Origin: Cobetia amphilecti | GTDB taxonomy: Bacteria; Pseudomonadota; Gammaproteobacteria; Pseudomonadales; Halomonadaceae | DNA: 64,000 bases | Assembly: GCF_030010415.1 (NCBI RefSeq) | Contig: NZ_JASCSA010000005.1 | Strand: one strand, 5' to 3' | Shown: piece after piece, positions 55,198-64,000 of the stretch | Layout: the number at the start of each line of letters is the position of its first letter | Numbering within the stretch: position 1 is the stretch's first letter | Notes under the pieces: generated by a model | What the model was told of the DNA's origin: nothing | Seen by the model: the letters and a program-made list of their open reading frames with translations, nothing else | Database searches by the model: none | Position numbers and translations under genes: made by a program

Positions 55198-55826
55198 CCC
55201 GCAGCTCGCCGTGGCGCGCGGCGCTGCTCACGCTCGCGGTGATGATCGGCGGTATTGCCACGGGAATCAGCGGCATGGGTGTCAGCGGCATGGGCATCAT
55301 CCAGTCGGCTCACGCCCATGCCCTGCCCGGCAGCACGCTCATCTTCCAGCAGCAGCCGCAGCACACGCTCAAGCTCACTCTCCAGTTCCCGCGTGAAGAC
55401 CTGCTGATCGCAGCGCCACAACTGGCAGCGCTGGGTGACGCCAAGCCCGATGCTCCCTTGGCGCAGACGCTGACAGATCAACTCAGCGACTATCTCAATC
55501 AGCATCTGGCACTCTCCAAGGATGGCGACGCGCTACCGCTGACGCTCACCGAGGCGCATCTCACCTCCACCTATCAGCCACAACTCGGCGACTACCTGCT
55601 GGTCGTCACTCAATGGAATGTGAAGACCGAGCAAGCCGATCTGGACTCACTGCTGCTGAAGTACGACGCCGTGATGCACGAAGTCCGCAATCACCGCGCC
55701 GAAGTCGAATGGCAAACTCCCGCAGGCGACACCCGCCTGTTGGCCGACTTCGGCTTCTTCCACTCCGCCCACGGCGTCCGGCTCGATCTACGCAAGGCCA
55801 GGCAGGCGCCAGCCAAGCAGGAGTGA
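55194..55826 (+). CDS. Exported protein coupled to the DUF3500 gene
   Basis: A 210-residue protein with an N-terminal signal segment that contains a duplicated SGMG (15-bp DNA repeat at 55266-55295) and ends near AHA. The mature part starts LPGSTLIFQQ and continues with LKLTLQFPREDLLIA. This resembles the periplasmic N-terminal domain of HupE/UreJ-like proteins, but the usual membrane part is absent. Translationally coupled to the DUF3500 gene. Function unknown. Confidence 0.72.
   Translation: MTRSSPWRAALLTLAVMIGGIATGISGMGVSGMGIIQSAHAHALPGSTLIFQQQPQHTLKLTLQFPREDLLIAAPQLAALGDAKPDAPLAQTLTDQLSDYLNQHLALSKDGDALPLTLTEAHLTSTYQPQLGDYLLVVTQWNVKTEQADLDSLLLKYDAVMHEVRNHRAEVEWQTPAGDTRLLADFGFFHSAHGVRLDLRKARQAPAKQE
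55266..55295. repeat. 15-bp in-frame repeat in signal-peptide codons
   Basis: Two 15-base units (ATCAGCGGCATGGGT, then GTCAGCGGCATGGGC) encode the doubled SGMG in the signal segment. This parallels the array at 14253-14342. Confidence 0.75.
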
Positions 55827-55874
55827 GCCGAGCTGGAGTAAACAAGGCGGTAAGCGTTTCCTGAATCGCGCCCA

Positions 55875-55914
55875 CAAAAAAGCCCTTCCAGCCAATGGCC
55901 AGAAGGGCTTTTTG
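55875..55914. terminator. Terminator between the DUF3500 pair and guaA
   Basis: A stem of AAAAAGCCCTT with its complement, extended by an imperfect inner part, loop AAT. A and T runs lie on both sides. Confidence 0.88.
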
Positions 55915-55999
55915 CTTGCTGCGTTCTCGTCTCGATCAGCTCAAGAGACCGTCAAGACAGAACGCTGCGTCAGCTCAGCGAGGGGGGATCGTCAGGCGA

Positions 56000-57574
56000 T
56001 CATTCCCACTCGATGGTGGCCGGCGGCTTGCTGCTGACGTCATAGGTGACGCGCGAGACGTGCTCCAGCTCGTTGATGATGCGGTTGGAGACCTTCTCCA
56101 GCAGCTCATACGGCAGGTGCGCCCAGCGGGCAGTCATGAAGTCGACGGTCTCGACGGCACGAATGGCGATGACCCACTCGTAACGACGGCCATCGCCGAC
56201 GACGCCGACGGACTTGACCGGCAGGAAGACGGCAAACGCCTGGCTGGTCTTGTGGTACCAGTCGAAGTTGTGCAGCTCTTCGATGAAGATGGCGTCGGCT
56301 TCACGCAGGATATCTGCGTATTCCTTCTTCACTTCACCGAGGATACGCACGCCCAGACCCGGCCCCGGGAAGGGGTGACGGTAGACCATGTCGTAGGGCA
56401 GGCCGAGTTCGAGGCCGACCTTGCGGACTTCGTCCTTGAACAGCTCGCGCAGCGGCTCGACCAGTTCCATCTTCATGTCGTCCGGCAGGCCGCCGACATT
56501 GTGGTGGGACTTGATGACGTGAGACTTGCCGGTCTTGCTGGCAGCGGATTCGATCACGTCCGGGTAGATGGTGCCCTGAGCGAGGAAGTCGACATCCTTG
56601 AGCTTGGCGGCTTCGGCATCGAACACTTCGATGAAGGTGTTGCCGATGGCCTTGCGCTTGGCTTCCGGGTCGCTGACGCCAGCCAGCTTGCCGAGGAAGA
56701 GGTCTTCGGCGTCAACACGGATGACCTTCACGCCCATGTGGCGAGAGAAGGTTTCCATGACCTGGTCGCCTTCCTTCTTGCGCAGCAGGCCGTTGTCGAC
56801 GAAGACGCAGGTCAGCTGGTCGCCGATGGCCTTGTGCAGCAGCGCCGCGACCACGGAGGAGTCGACGCCGCCGGACAGGCCGAGCAGCACCTTGCGGTCA
56901 CCGACCTGAGCGCGAACGCGATCCGTGAGGTCTTCGATGATCTTGGCCGGAGTCCACAGACGCTCGGACTGGCAGATCTCGATCACGAAGTGCTCGAGGA
57001 TGCGCTGGCCCTGCAGGGTGTGGGTGACTTCCGGGTGGAACTGCACGCCGTAGAACTGCTTCTCTTCCCACGCCATGGCGGCGATCGGGCAGCTCGGGGT
57101 GGAGGCGGTGACGGTGAAGGTCTCCGGGACTTGCGCGACCTTGTCACCGTGGCTCATCCAGACGTCGAGCAGCGGGCGGCCTTCGTCGTCCAGGTGGTCC
57201 TTGATGTCCTTGAACAGCGCGGACTCACCGTCGACACGAATCTGGGCATAGCCGAATTCGCGCATGTTGGAGCCTTCGACCTTGCCGCCGAGCTGCTCGG
57301 CCATGGTCTGCATGCCGTAACAGATGCCGAACACCGGCAGACCCATCTCGAACACGCACTCAGGCGCACGCGGCGAGTCCAGCTCGGTGACGGATTCCGG
57401 GCCACCGGCCAGGATGATGCCGTTGGGGTTGTACTCGCGGATCTCTTCTTCGGTGATGTCGAAGGCACGCACCTCGGAGAACACGCCCAGCTCACGCACG
57501 CGACGCGCGATCAGCTGTGTGTACTGGGAACCGAAATCGAGGATCAGGATCTTGTGGGAATGGATGTCTTGCAT
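56000..57574 (-). CDS. guaA: GMP synthase (glutamine-hydrolysing)
   Basis: A 524-residue enzyme that aminates XMP to GMP. The N-terminal class I glutaminase domain has LDFGSQYTQLIARRVRELG, FGICYGMQTMAEQLGG with the nucleophile Cys, and VQFHPEVTHT. The ATP-pyrophosphatase loop is LSGGVDSSVVAALL. The C-terminus ends normally in PPATIEWE. It follows guaB leftward after 165 bases that include a hairpin. Length and motifs are those of the housekeeping enzyme. Confidence 0.97.
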   Translation of the reverse strand: MQDIHSHKILILDFGSQYTQLIARRVRELGVFSEVRAFDITEEEIREYNPNGIILAGGPESVTELDSPRAPECVFEMGLPVFGICYGMQTMAEQLGGKVEGSNMREFGYAQIRVDGESALFKDIKDHLDDEGRPLLDVWMSHGDKVAQVPETFTVTASTPSCPIAAMAWEEKQFYGVQFHPEVTHTLQGQRILEHFVIEICQSERLWTPAKIIEDLTDRVRAQVGDRKVLLGLSGGVDSSVVAALLHKAIGDQLTCVFVDNGLLRKKEGDQVMETFSRHMGVKVIRVDAEDLFLGKLAGVSDPEAKRKAIGNTFIEVFDAEAAKLKDVDFLAQGTIYPDVIESAASKTGKSHVIKSHHNVGGLPDDMKMELVEPLRELFKDEVRKVGLELGLPYDMVYRHPFPGPGLGVRILGEVKKEYADILREADAIFIEELHNFDWYHKTSQAFAVFLPVKSVGVVGDGRRYEWVIAIRAVETVDFMTARWAHLPYELLEKVSNRIINELEHVSRVTYDVSSKPPATIEWE

Positions 57575-57686
57575 CTTCAGTCTCTCATTGGGGAGTCGTG
57601 AGACCCGCTTCGGAGCTGCGAGGGAGCGCAGGGCCGAAACAATCTGGCGTCGAGGGTAGCCGATACCGAAAGTTCGTTCGACCCAA

Positions 57687-57721
57687 GCAAAGCGGGAACC
57701 CGTGTTGGGCTCCCGCTTTGC
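57687..57721 (-). terminator. Hairpin between guaB and guaA
   Basis: An 11-bp stem GCAAAGCGGGA with its complement around a 13-base loop that can itself pair (CCC/GGG). Standing inside a two-gene operon, it may reduce guaA relative to guaB. Confidence 0.65.
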
Positions 57722-57739
57722 GTCGCGCTTCGCTATGTA

Positions 57740-59209
57740 TCAGTCGCGCCGATAGTTGGGCGCTTCCTTGGTGATCTGCACGTCGTGGACGTGGGATTCG
57801 GCGAAGCCGGCACCGGTGATCTGCACGAATTGCGGCACGGTGCGCATCTCTTCGATGGTCTGGCTACCGGTGTAGCCCATGGAGGCACGCAGGCCGCCCA
57901 TCAGCTGGTGCACGATGGCGCTCATCATGCCCTTGTAGGGCACGCGGCCTTCGATGCCTTCCGGTACCAGCTTCTCGACGCCGGCATTCTTGTCCTGGAA
58001 GTAACGGTCGCTGGAACCCTGGGTCTGGGACATGGCGCCCATGGAACCCATGCCGCGATACGCCTTGTAGGTACGACCCTGGAACAGCTCGACTTCGCCC
58101 GGCGCTTCTTCTGTCCCGGCGAGCAGGCCGCCGATCATGACGATGCTGGCGCCTGCGGCGATGGCCTTGGCGATGTCACCGGAGAAGCGGATACCGCCAT
58201 CGGCGATGACCGGCACGTCGTACTTGGCCATGGCGGCCGCGACGTTGGCGACGGCGCTCATCTGCGGCACACCGACACCGGCGACGATACGCGTGGTGCA
58301 GATGGAACCCGGGCCGATACCGACCTTGACGCCGTCTGCGCCGGCTTCTGCCAGGGCGATGGCGGCTTCAGCGGTCGCGATGTTGCCACCGATGACCTGA
58401 ATCTTCGGGTGGTGCTCCTTGACCCAGGCGACGCGGTCGATCACGCCCTTGGAGTGACCGTGAGCGGTGTCGACGACGATGACGTCAACGCCGGCTTCGG
58501 CCAGTGCAGCGACGCGGTCGGGGGTTTCCGGGCCTGTGCCGACGGCGGCGCCGACCAGCAGGCTGCCGTTGCTGTCTTTTGCCGCGTTCGGGTAGGTCTT
58601 GACCTTCTCGATGTCGCGAACGGTGACGAGGCCGCGCAGGCGGAACTCTTCATCGACGATCGGCATCTTCTCGATACGGCTTTCCTGCAGCTTGGCCTTG
58701 ATCTGGTCCAGCGGCGTGCCTTCCAGCACGGTGACCAGCTTCTCGCGGCCGGTCATGATGCCGGCGACGGTATCGCTGAAGTCAGGCTGGAAGCGCATGT
58801 CGCGACCGGTCACGATGCCGACCAGGTATTCGCCCTCGACCACCGGGAAGCCGGAGTAGCCATGCTCCTCGGACATTGCCAGCAGATCCTGGATCTTGGC
58901 CTTCGGGCTGACAGTGACCGGGTCACGCACGATGACGCTTTCGTGCTTCTTGACCTTGCGGACTTCCGCGGCCTGCTGGGCGATGCTCATGCTCTTGTGG
59001 ATGATGCCGACACCACCTTCCTGCGCCATGGCGATGGCCAGGCGAGCTTCGGTGACGGTATCCATCGCAGAGGAGATAAGCGGGATATTGACGCTGATGT
59101 CGCGTGTGAGACGTGATCTCAGGCTGACGTCCTTGGGGAGGACCTCGGAGTAGCCGGGGACGAGAAGAACGTCATCAAACGTCAGAGCTTCTTGCGCTAT
59201 ACGTAGCAT
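57740..59209 (-). CDS. guaB: IMP dehydrogenase
   Basis: A 489-residue enzyme, the usual length, that oxidises IMP to XMP. The barrel begins MLRIAQEALTFDDVLLVPGY. Two CBS domains occupy about residues 90-200, the catalytic loop is IGPGSICTTRIVAGVG with the active Cys, and the flap has GYTGSQTIEEM. The start is the ATG at 59209; the longer upstream frame is not coding. It is first in the guaBA operon and divergent from xseA, a common arrangement in proteobacteria. Confidence 0.97.
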   Translation of the reverse strand: MLRIAQEALTFDDVLLVPGYSEVLPKDVSLRSRLTRDISVNIPLISSAMDTVTEARLAIAMAQEGGVGIIHKSMSIAQQAAEVRKVKKHESVIVRDPVTVSPKAKIQDLLAMSEEHGYSGFPVVEGEYLVGIVTGRDMRFQPDFSDTVAGIMTGREKLVTVLEGTPLDQIKAKLQESRIEKMPIVDEEFRLRGLVTVRDIEKVKTYPNAAKDSNGSLLVGAAVGTGPETPDRVAALAEAGVDVIVVDTAHGHSKGVIDRVAWVKEHHPKIQVIGGNIATAEAAIALAEAGADGVKVGIGPGSICTTRIVAGVGVPQMSAVANVAAAMAKYDVPVIADGGIRFSGDIAKAIAAGASIVMIGGLLAGTEEAPGEVELFQGRTYKAYRGMGSMGAMSQTQGSSDRYFQDKNAGVEKLVPEGIEGRVPYKGMMSAIVHQLMGGLRASMGYTGSQTIEEMRTVPQFVQITGAGFAESHVHDVQITKEAPNYRRD

Positions 59210-59635
59210 GTCGAACGCCCAGTAGCAGTTTATGAGGGATGCGCGAAAGCCGCAGTGCAGGGCCCGATGGACAGGCGCCATGACTACGGTTCTAGCGGTT
59301 GCTGCGAGGTAATCACCCATGATAACCCATTCGCCCCGCCCGAGACAAACGTCGCAGGCTATCAAACTCGCAACTTCACGTCCCGACGACACTAACCATC
59401 TGGTCAACTAAAGCCACGGATGGCGCGGCCTGCGGGCTGGCGGGCGGTGAGTCACCTTGCCAGAGCCGAGCCTTGCTGGGTGCCGGCCAGCGCATCCCGA
59501 GGATCGCTTTGGATCGTCTCTCGCTTCTCGCCTGTGGCATCATTGTCTTGTTCACTTCACAAGCTTCAGTGCTTCACAACTTCAATAGTCGCCCTCACTC
59601 AAGCTCCCCGTCAGCTCCAGCACAAGGAATGTCGC

Positions 59636-61003
59636 GTGTTCGAAACCTCGTCTGCCGCCAACGCCATCAGCGTGACCCAGCTCAACCGCGAGGCCAAGGG
59701 CCTGCTGGAGCGAGGCCTGGGGGAGCTCTGGATCGAGGGGGAGATCTCGGGCTTTTCGCAGCCGCGCTCCGGCCACTGCTACTTCACGCTCAAGGATGAC
59801 AACGCCCAGGTGCGCTGTGCGCTGTTCAAGAGCCGCGCCCAGTTTCTGCGCGAGAAACCCAGGGATGGCGATCGGGTGCGGGTGCGCGCCAAGGTGTCGC
59901 TGTTCGAGGCGCGTGGCGACTATCAGCTGATCGTCGAGGCGTTGCAGCAGGCGGGGCTGGGGGAGTGGCTGGCGCGACTGGCACGCCTGAGGGAGCAACT
60001 GGCGGCCGAGGGCGTGTTCGCCAATCAGCGCGCCCTGCCCCATCCGCCGCGCCATCTGGGCGTGATCACCTCCGCCACCGGCGCGGCGCTGCAGGACGTG
60101 ATCGCGGTGACGCGCAAGCGCTGGCCGCAGGCGCATCTGAGCGTGTTGCCGGTCGCCGTGCAGGGGCCGCAGGCGGTGCCGCAGCTGATTCGCGCGGTGG
60201 CGATGGCCAATCGCGACAGCGACTGTGATGCGCTGCTGATCACGCGTGGCGGCGGCAGCCTGGAAGACCTGTGGGCCTTCAATGATCAGCATCTGGCGCG
60301 CGCCATCTTCCACTCGCGCCTGCCGGTGGTGGCCGCCATCGGCCACGAGACCGACACCACCCTGGCGGAGCTGGCCGCCGACCTGCGCGCGCCGACGCCC
60401 TCTGCTGCTGCCGAGGCGCTGTACCCGGACCAACGCGCCCAGGTGCAGCAACTGACCGCCCTCAAGCAGCGCCTGTGGCGCGCGCAGCGTGCCCGCCTCG
60501 ATCAGGCGGCGCAGCGGCTGGATCATGCCCGCTCGCGCCTGCGTCATCCGGCGCGTGAGCTGGAAACCCAGCGCCAGCGTGCCCGCGAGCTGGAACGCCG
60601 CCTGCACACCGCAGTGCGCATGCGCATGACCAGTGAGCAGCAGAAGGCCGATCAGCTGACCCGCCGCCTGCAGCAGGCCAGCCCCGCGCGCGATATCCAG
60701 CGCCATCGTCAGCAACTGGCGATGCTGACCCCGCGCCTCAACAACGCCCTGCCACGTCGCCTGGCCGCTGATCGTGAGCGCCTGGAAGGCGCGATGCGCG
60801 CGCTGAATGCAGTCAGCCCGCTCAATGTGCTCAACCGTGGCTACGCCATCGTCGAGCGTGTCGGCAGCCAGACGCCGGCACCCGGCGACAGCAAGGTGAT
60901 TCGCGCCGCCCACCAGACCCAGCCCGGCGAGATGCTCTCGATCCGCCTCGGCGAAGGCCGCCTCGCCGTCGAGGTCAAACGCCGCTACAAGCCGCGCCCC
61001 TGA
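59636..61003 (+). CDS. xseA: Exodeoxyribonuclease VII large subunit
   Basis: A 455-residue large subunit of exonuclease VII, degrading single-stranded DNA with XseB. The N-terminal OB-fold has GELWIEGEISGFSQPRSGHC and YFTLKDDNAQVRCALF. The catalytic region has GVITSATGAALQDV, ITRGGGSLEDLWAFND and AIGHETDTTLAELAADLRAP, followed by a long coiled coil. It begins with GTG at 59636, preceded by AAGGAA six bases away; a longer upstream frame has no such site. Followed by the terminator at 61041-61078. Confidence 0.95.
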   Translation: MFETSSAANAISVTQLNREAKGLLERGLGELWIEGEISGFSQPRSGHCYFTLKDDNAQVRCALFKSRAQFLREKPRDGDRVRVRAKVSLFEARGDYQLIVEALQQAGLGEWLARLARLREQLAAEGVFANQRALPHPPRHLGVITSATGAALQDVIAVTRKRWPQAHLSVLPVAVQGPQAVPQLIRAVAMANRDSDCDALLITRGGGSLEDLWAFNDQHLARAIFHSRLPVVAAIGHETDTTLAELAADLRAPTPSAAAEALYPDQRAQVQQLTALKQRLWRAQRARLDQAAQRLDHARSRLRHPARELETQRQRARELERRLHTAVRMRMTSEQQKADQLTRRLQQASPARDIQRHRQQLAMLTPRLNNALPRRLAADRERLEGAMRALNAVSPLNVLNRGYAIVERVGSQTPAPGDSKVIRAAHQTQPGEMLSIRLGEGRLAVEVKRRYKPRP

Positions 61004-61040
61004 TCCCCTGCCTTGCCTCGGCATGACGAGAACAAGACGC

Positions 61041-61078
61041 AAAAAGCCCCGCTACCTGAACAGGTAACGGGGCTTTTT
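61041..61078. terminator. Terminator between xseA and glrR
   Basis: A stem AAAAAGCCCCG with its complement, continued by CCTG/CAGG after a small mismatch, with A and T runs on both sides. An imperfect repeat of about 35 bases (GCCGCTTTTG...) follows at about 61108-61195. Confidence 0.88.
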
Positions 61079-61203
61079 CATGAGCGCTTCACGTCCGATA
61101 CACCAAGCCGCTTTTGCACTCACGCTTTACGCGCGTGGGCTTGCAAGAAGCTGTGGGCCGCTTTTGACCTTACGCCTTTCGCGTGGCTTCGGACGCGATA
61201 AAC

Positions 61204-62571
<1,368 letters not shown>

Positions 62572-62691
62572 ACTAACTCTCCTTGCGACACCCGAGGGCC
62601 TGGGACATCGACGTCGGGGCCGCACAGTCTTGCGTCATGCAATCGCGGGGATTGAGTGACAGGGTCGTGGCCAGAGTCTGCCGCTGAGGAT

Positions 62692-63258
62692 TCAGGGCGT
62701 GCTCTGGCGGCGCGAATTGATCGATTCTTCGATGGCCGTCAAGGCTTCCAGCTTCTTGGTCAGCTGGGCGTTCTCGGCGCTGAGCTTGCGACGGGCACCG
62801 TCATTCTTGTCACGCTCGGCGATCAGACCGCGACGCTCCTCGAGGCCATTGAGCCACTGACGAAGCAGCGGCTGCAGGCGGCTCGGGGCGGTGGGCAGGT
62901 CCGCCTTGTAGAGGTCGGAGGCCAGCTCCCAGTCCGATTCATCGCCCCAGCTGAGCACGATGGCACGCGCGAGACGACGGTCGTGGCGGTTGCCTTCCAG
63001 CTGCAACAGGGTGCTTTCACGCCAGCCGCTGTTGCCACGCTGGGCCTGCAGCGCGAAGGCGACCCATTCATCCAGCAGGCAGTCCTCGCCGGTGAAGTCC
63101 GGCAGGTCGCCGGCGCCATAGCAGCTCTCCCGCACACTCGGGCTGACCACTTCCGGCTCGCTGCCCGGCATGGTGATATTGGTCAGGGCGCCACAGGCGC
63201 TAAGCGTACTGAGCAACACGCCTGCAGCCAGGCGCATCAGTAGTCGTTGACCCTTCAT
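62692..63258 (-). CDS. QseG/YfhG-like lipoprotein
   Basis: A 188-residue outer-membrane-type lipoprotein between glrK and glrR. The signal peptide ends in the lipobox LSAC (Cys22). The mature part is helical, ending in a coiled coil (KLSAENAQLTKKLEALTAIEE). In E. coli the protein at this place interacts with the sensor kinase. GTG at 63261 and ATG at 63258 are both possible; AAGGAA lies upstream, in the end of glrK. The glrK stop is immediately before, so translation is probably coupled. Confidence 0.85.
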   Translation of the reverse strand: MKGQRLLMRLAAGVLLSTLSACGALTNITMPGSEPEVVSPSVRESCYGAGDLPDFTGEDCLLDEWVAFALQAQRGNSGWRESTLLQLEGNRHDRRLARAIVLSWGDESDWELASDLYKADLPTAPSRLQPLLRQWLNGLEERRGLIAERDKNDGARRKLSAENAQLTKKLEALTAIEESINSRRQSTP

Positions 63259-63262
63259 CACT

Positions 63263-64000
63263 TCAGTTCCTTGCGTGCTTGATGGCGTTCAATGACGCCA
63301 TTTCATGTGGTGTGGACTGCTGATCCGCTCCGGCGGCATCCCTGTCTGCCTGCGGTTCATGCTCGCTGCCTTCCCCTGACGTCAGCGAGCGACTCGGTGT
63401 CGGCAATGTCAGCCGGAAGCAGACATCCGCCTTGGGGTCATCCACCAGCGCCAATTGACCAAATTGGGCGCGGGCGCTGTCAGCGGCGACCGAGAGACCG
63501 ATGCCGGAGCCCTTGAGCGGGCCCTTGCGCTTCACCGCGCCCTGATAGAAGGGCTTGAACAGGTGGTCACGGTCCTGGGCGGCGATGGGTTCACCGCTGT
63601 TGGCGACTTCGATGATCAGCTTGCGACGCTCCTTGCGGGCTCTCAACCACAGGTCACCGCTGTCTTCGCCATAGGCGATGGCATTGGAGATCAGGTTGTC
63701 GAGAATACGCCCGGTACGCGGCCTGTCCGCCTCCCAACTGAGGCTGGCAGGCGGAAGATGCACGCGCATGCCCTTCTTTTCCAGTGCCAGGCGATGTTTC
63801 GCCAGCACTTCCTTGAACACTTCATGCACATCGAAGCGGCTCTGTTCGAGGCCCTGATTGTGCTGCAGCAGATTGTAGTCGAGGAGTTGCTCGATCAGCT
63901 TCTGCAATTCCTTGCTGGAGTCATCCAGCAGACCAAGAATCTCGGTCTGGTGCGGACTCAGCGGCCCGGCGACCTCGTCGATCAGCAGGCCGGTGCCTTC
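63263..64000 (-). CDS. glrK: Sensor histidine kinase GlrK, C-terminal part (runs off window)
   Basis: The 3' part (about 245 codons) of a membrane sensor kinase partnering GlrR. The visible part begins in the dimerisation/phosphotransfer region (PLSPHQTEILGLLDDSSKELQKL, read across a helix), with the His just outside the window. It continues through the HATPase domain: N box ILDNLISNAIAYGEDSG, then a G box KGSGIGLSVAADSA. The F region is DHLFKPFYQG. The last 40 residues are a polar low-complexity tail. It is first in the leftward glrK-lipoprotein-glrR operon. Confidence 0.92.
   Translation of the reverse strand, partial: EGTGLLIDEVAGPLSPHQTEILGLLDDSSKELQKLIEQLLDYNLLQHNQGLEQSRFDVHEVFKEVLAKHRLALEKKGMRVHLPPASLSWEADRPRTGRILDNLISNAIAYGEDSGDLWLRARKERRKLIIEVANSGEPIAAQDRDHLFKPFYQGAVKRKGPLKGSGIGLSVAADSARAQFGQLALVDDPKADVCFRLTLPTPSRSLTSGEGSEHEPQADRDAAGADQQSTPHEMASLNAIKHARN

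Overview
The window is high-GC, gene-dense bacterial chromosome from a gammaproteobacterium. Two BCCT betaine carriers, a dimethylglycine-demethylase cluster in the Pseudomonas gene order, nasST, glrKR and preTA together suggest a halophilic Halomonadaceae-type organism such as Cobetia or Halomonas. This assignment is inferred from gene content only. I see no rRNA, tRNA, CRISPR array, transposase or integrase.

Layout. 1-1.8 kb: start of a cytochrome bo3 quinol oxidase operon (cyoA, cyoB running off the left edge). 3.2-13.2 kb: a flavin reductase, then two paralogous BCCT transporters on either side of an NAD-dependent molybdenum formate dehydrogenase (fdsGB fusion plus fdsA). 13.3-15.0 kb: two small exported DUF proteins. 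15.1-23.8 kb: dipeptidase, DUF5943, dgcA, dgcB, etfA, etfB in one leftward operon for dimethylglycine oxidation. 24.0-26.3 kb: mtgA and a GbdR-type regulator. 26.9-30.2 kb: S-formylglutathione hydrolase, glutathione-dependent formaldehyde dehydrogenase and a divergent LysR regulator. 30.4-38.9 kb: a reductive pyrimidine degradation locus (NCS1 transporter, beta-ureidopropionase, dihydropyrimidinase, preT, preA, TetR regulator). 39.1-42.8 kb: nasT-nasS, divergent from a nitrate MFS transporter with a sigma-54 promoter and a candidate NasT leader hairpin. 43-50.4 kb: mixed genes (lipoprotein, GNAT, dbpA, an orphan flavoprotein, a DoxX-like protein, two unknowns). 50.5-52.9 kb: a strongly AT-rich island with an ATPase-HNH pair resembling the Septu anti-phage system. 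52.9-64 kb: a pseudouridine synthase, a DUF3500 pair, guaA, guaB, xseA, glrR, a QseG-like lipoprotein and the 3' part of glrK.

How the genes fit together. Between 4 and 30 kb the window holds most of a betaine-to-CO2 route: uptake (BCCT), demethylation of dimethylglycine with electrons to EtfAB, control by GbdR, and then disposal of formaldehyde through AdhC, FghA and formate dehydrogenase. The pyrimidine and nitrate loci are nitrogen-scavenging modules.

Two features fall outside routine annotation. One is the AT-rich ATPase-HNH defence island. The other is a recurring class of short tandem repeats (13-17 bp, one of 39 bp) lying just before start codons, inside signal-peptide codons, across a stop codon or against terminators, at about ten places.
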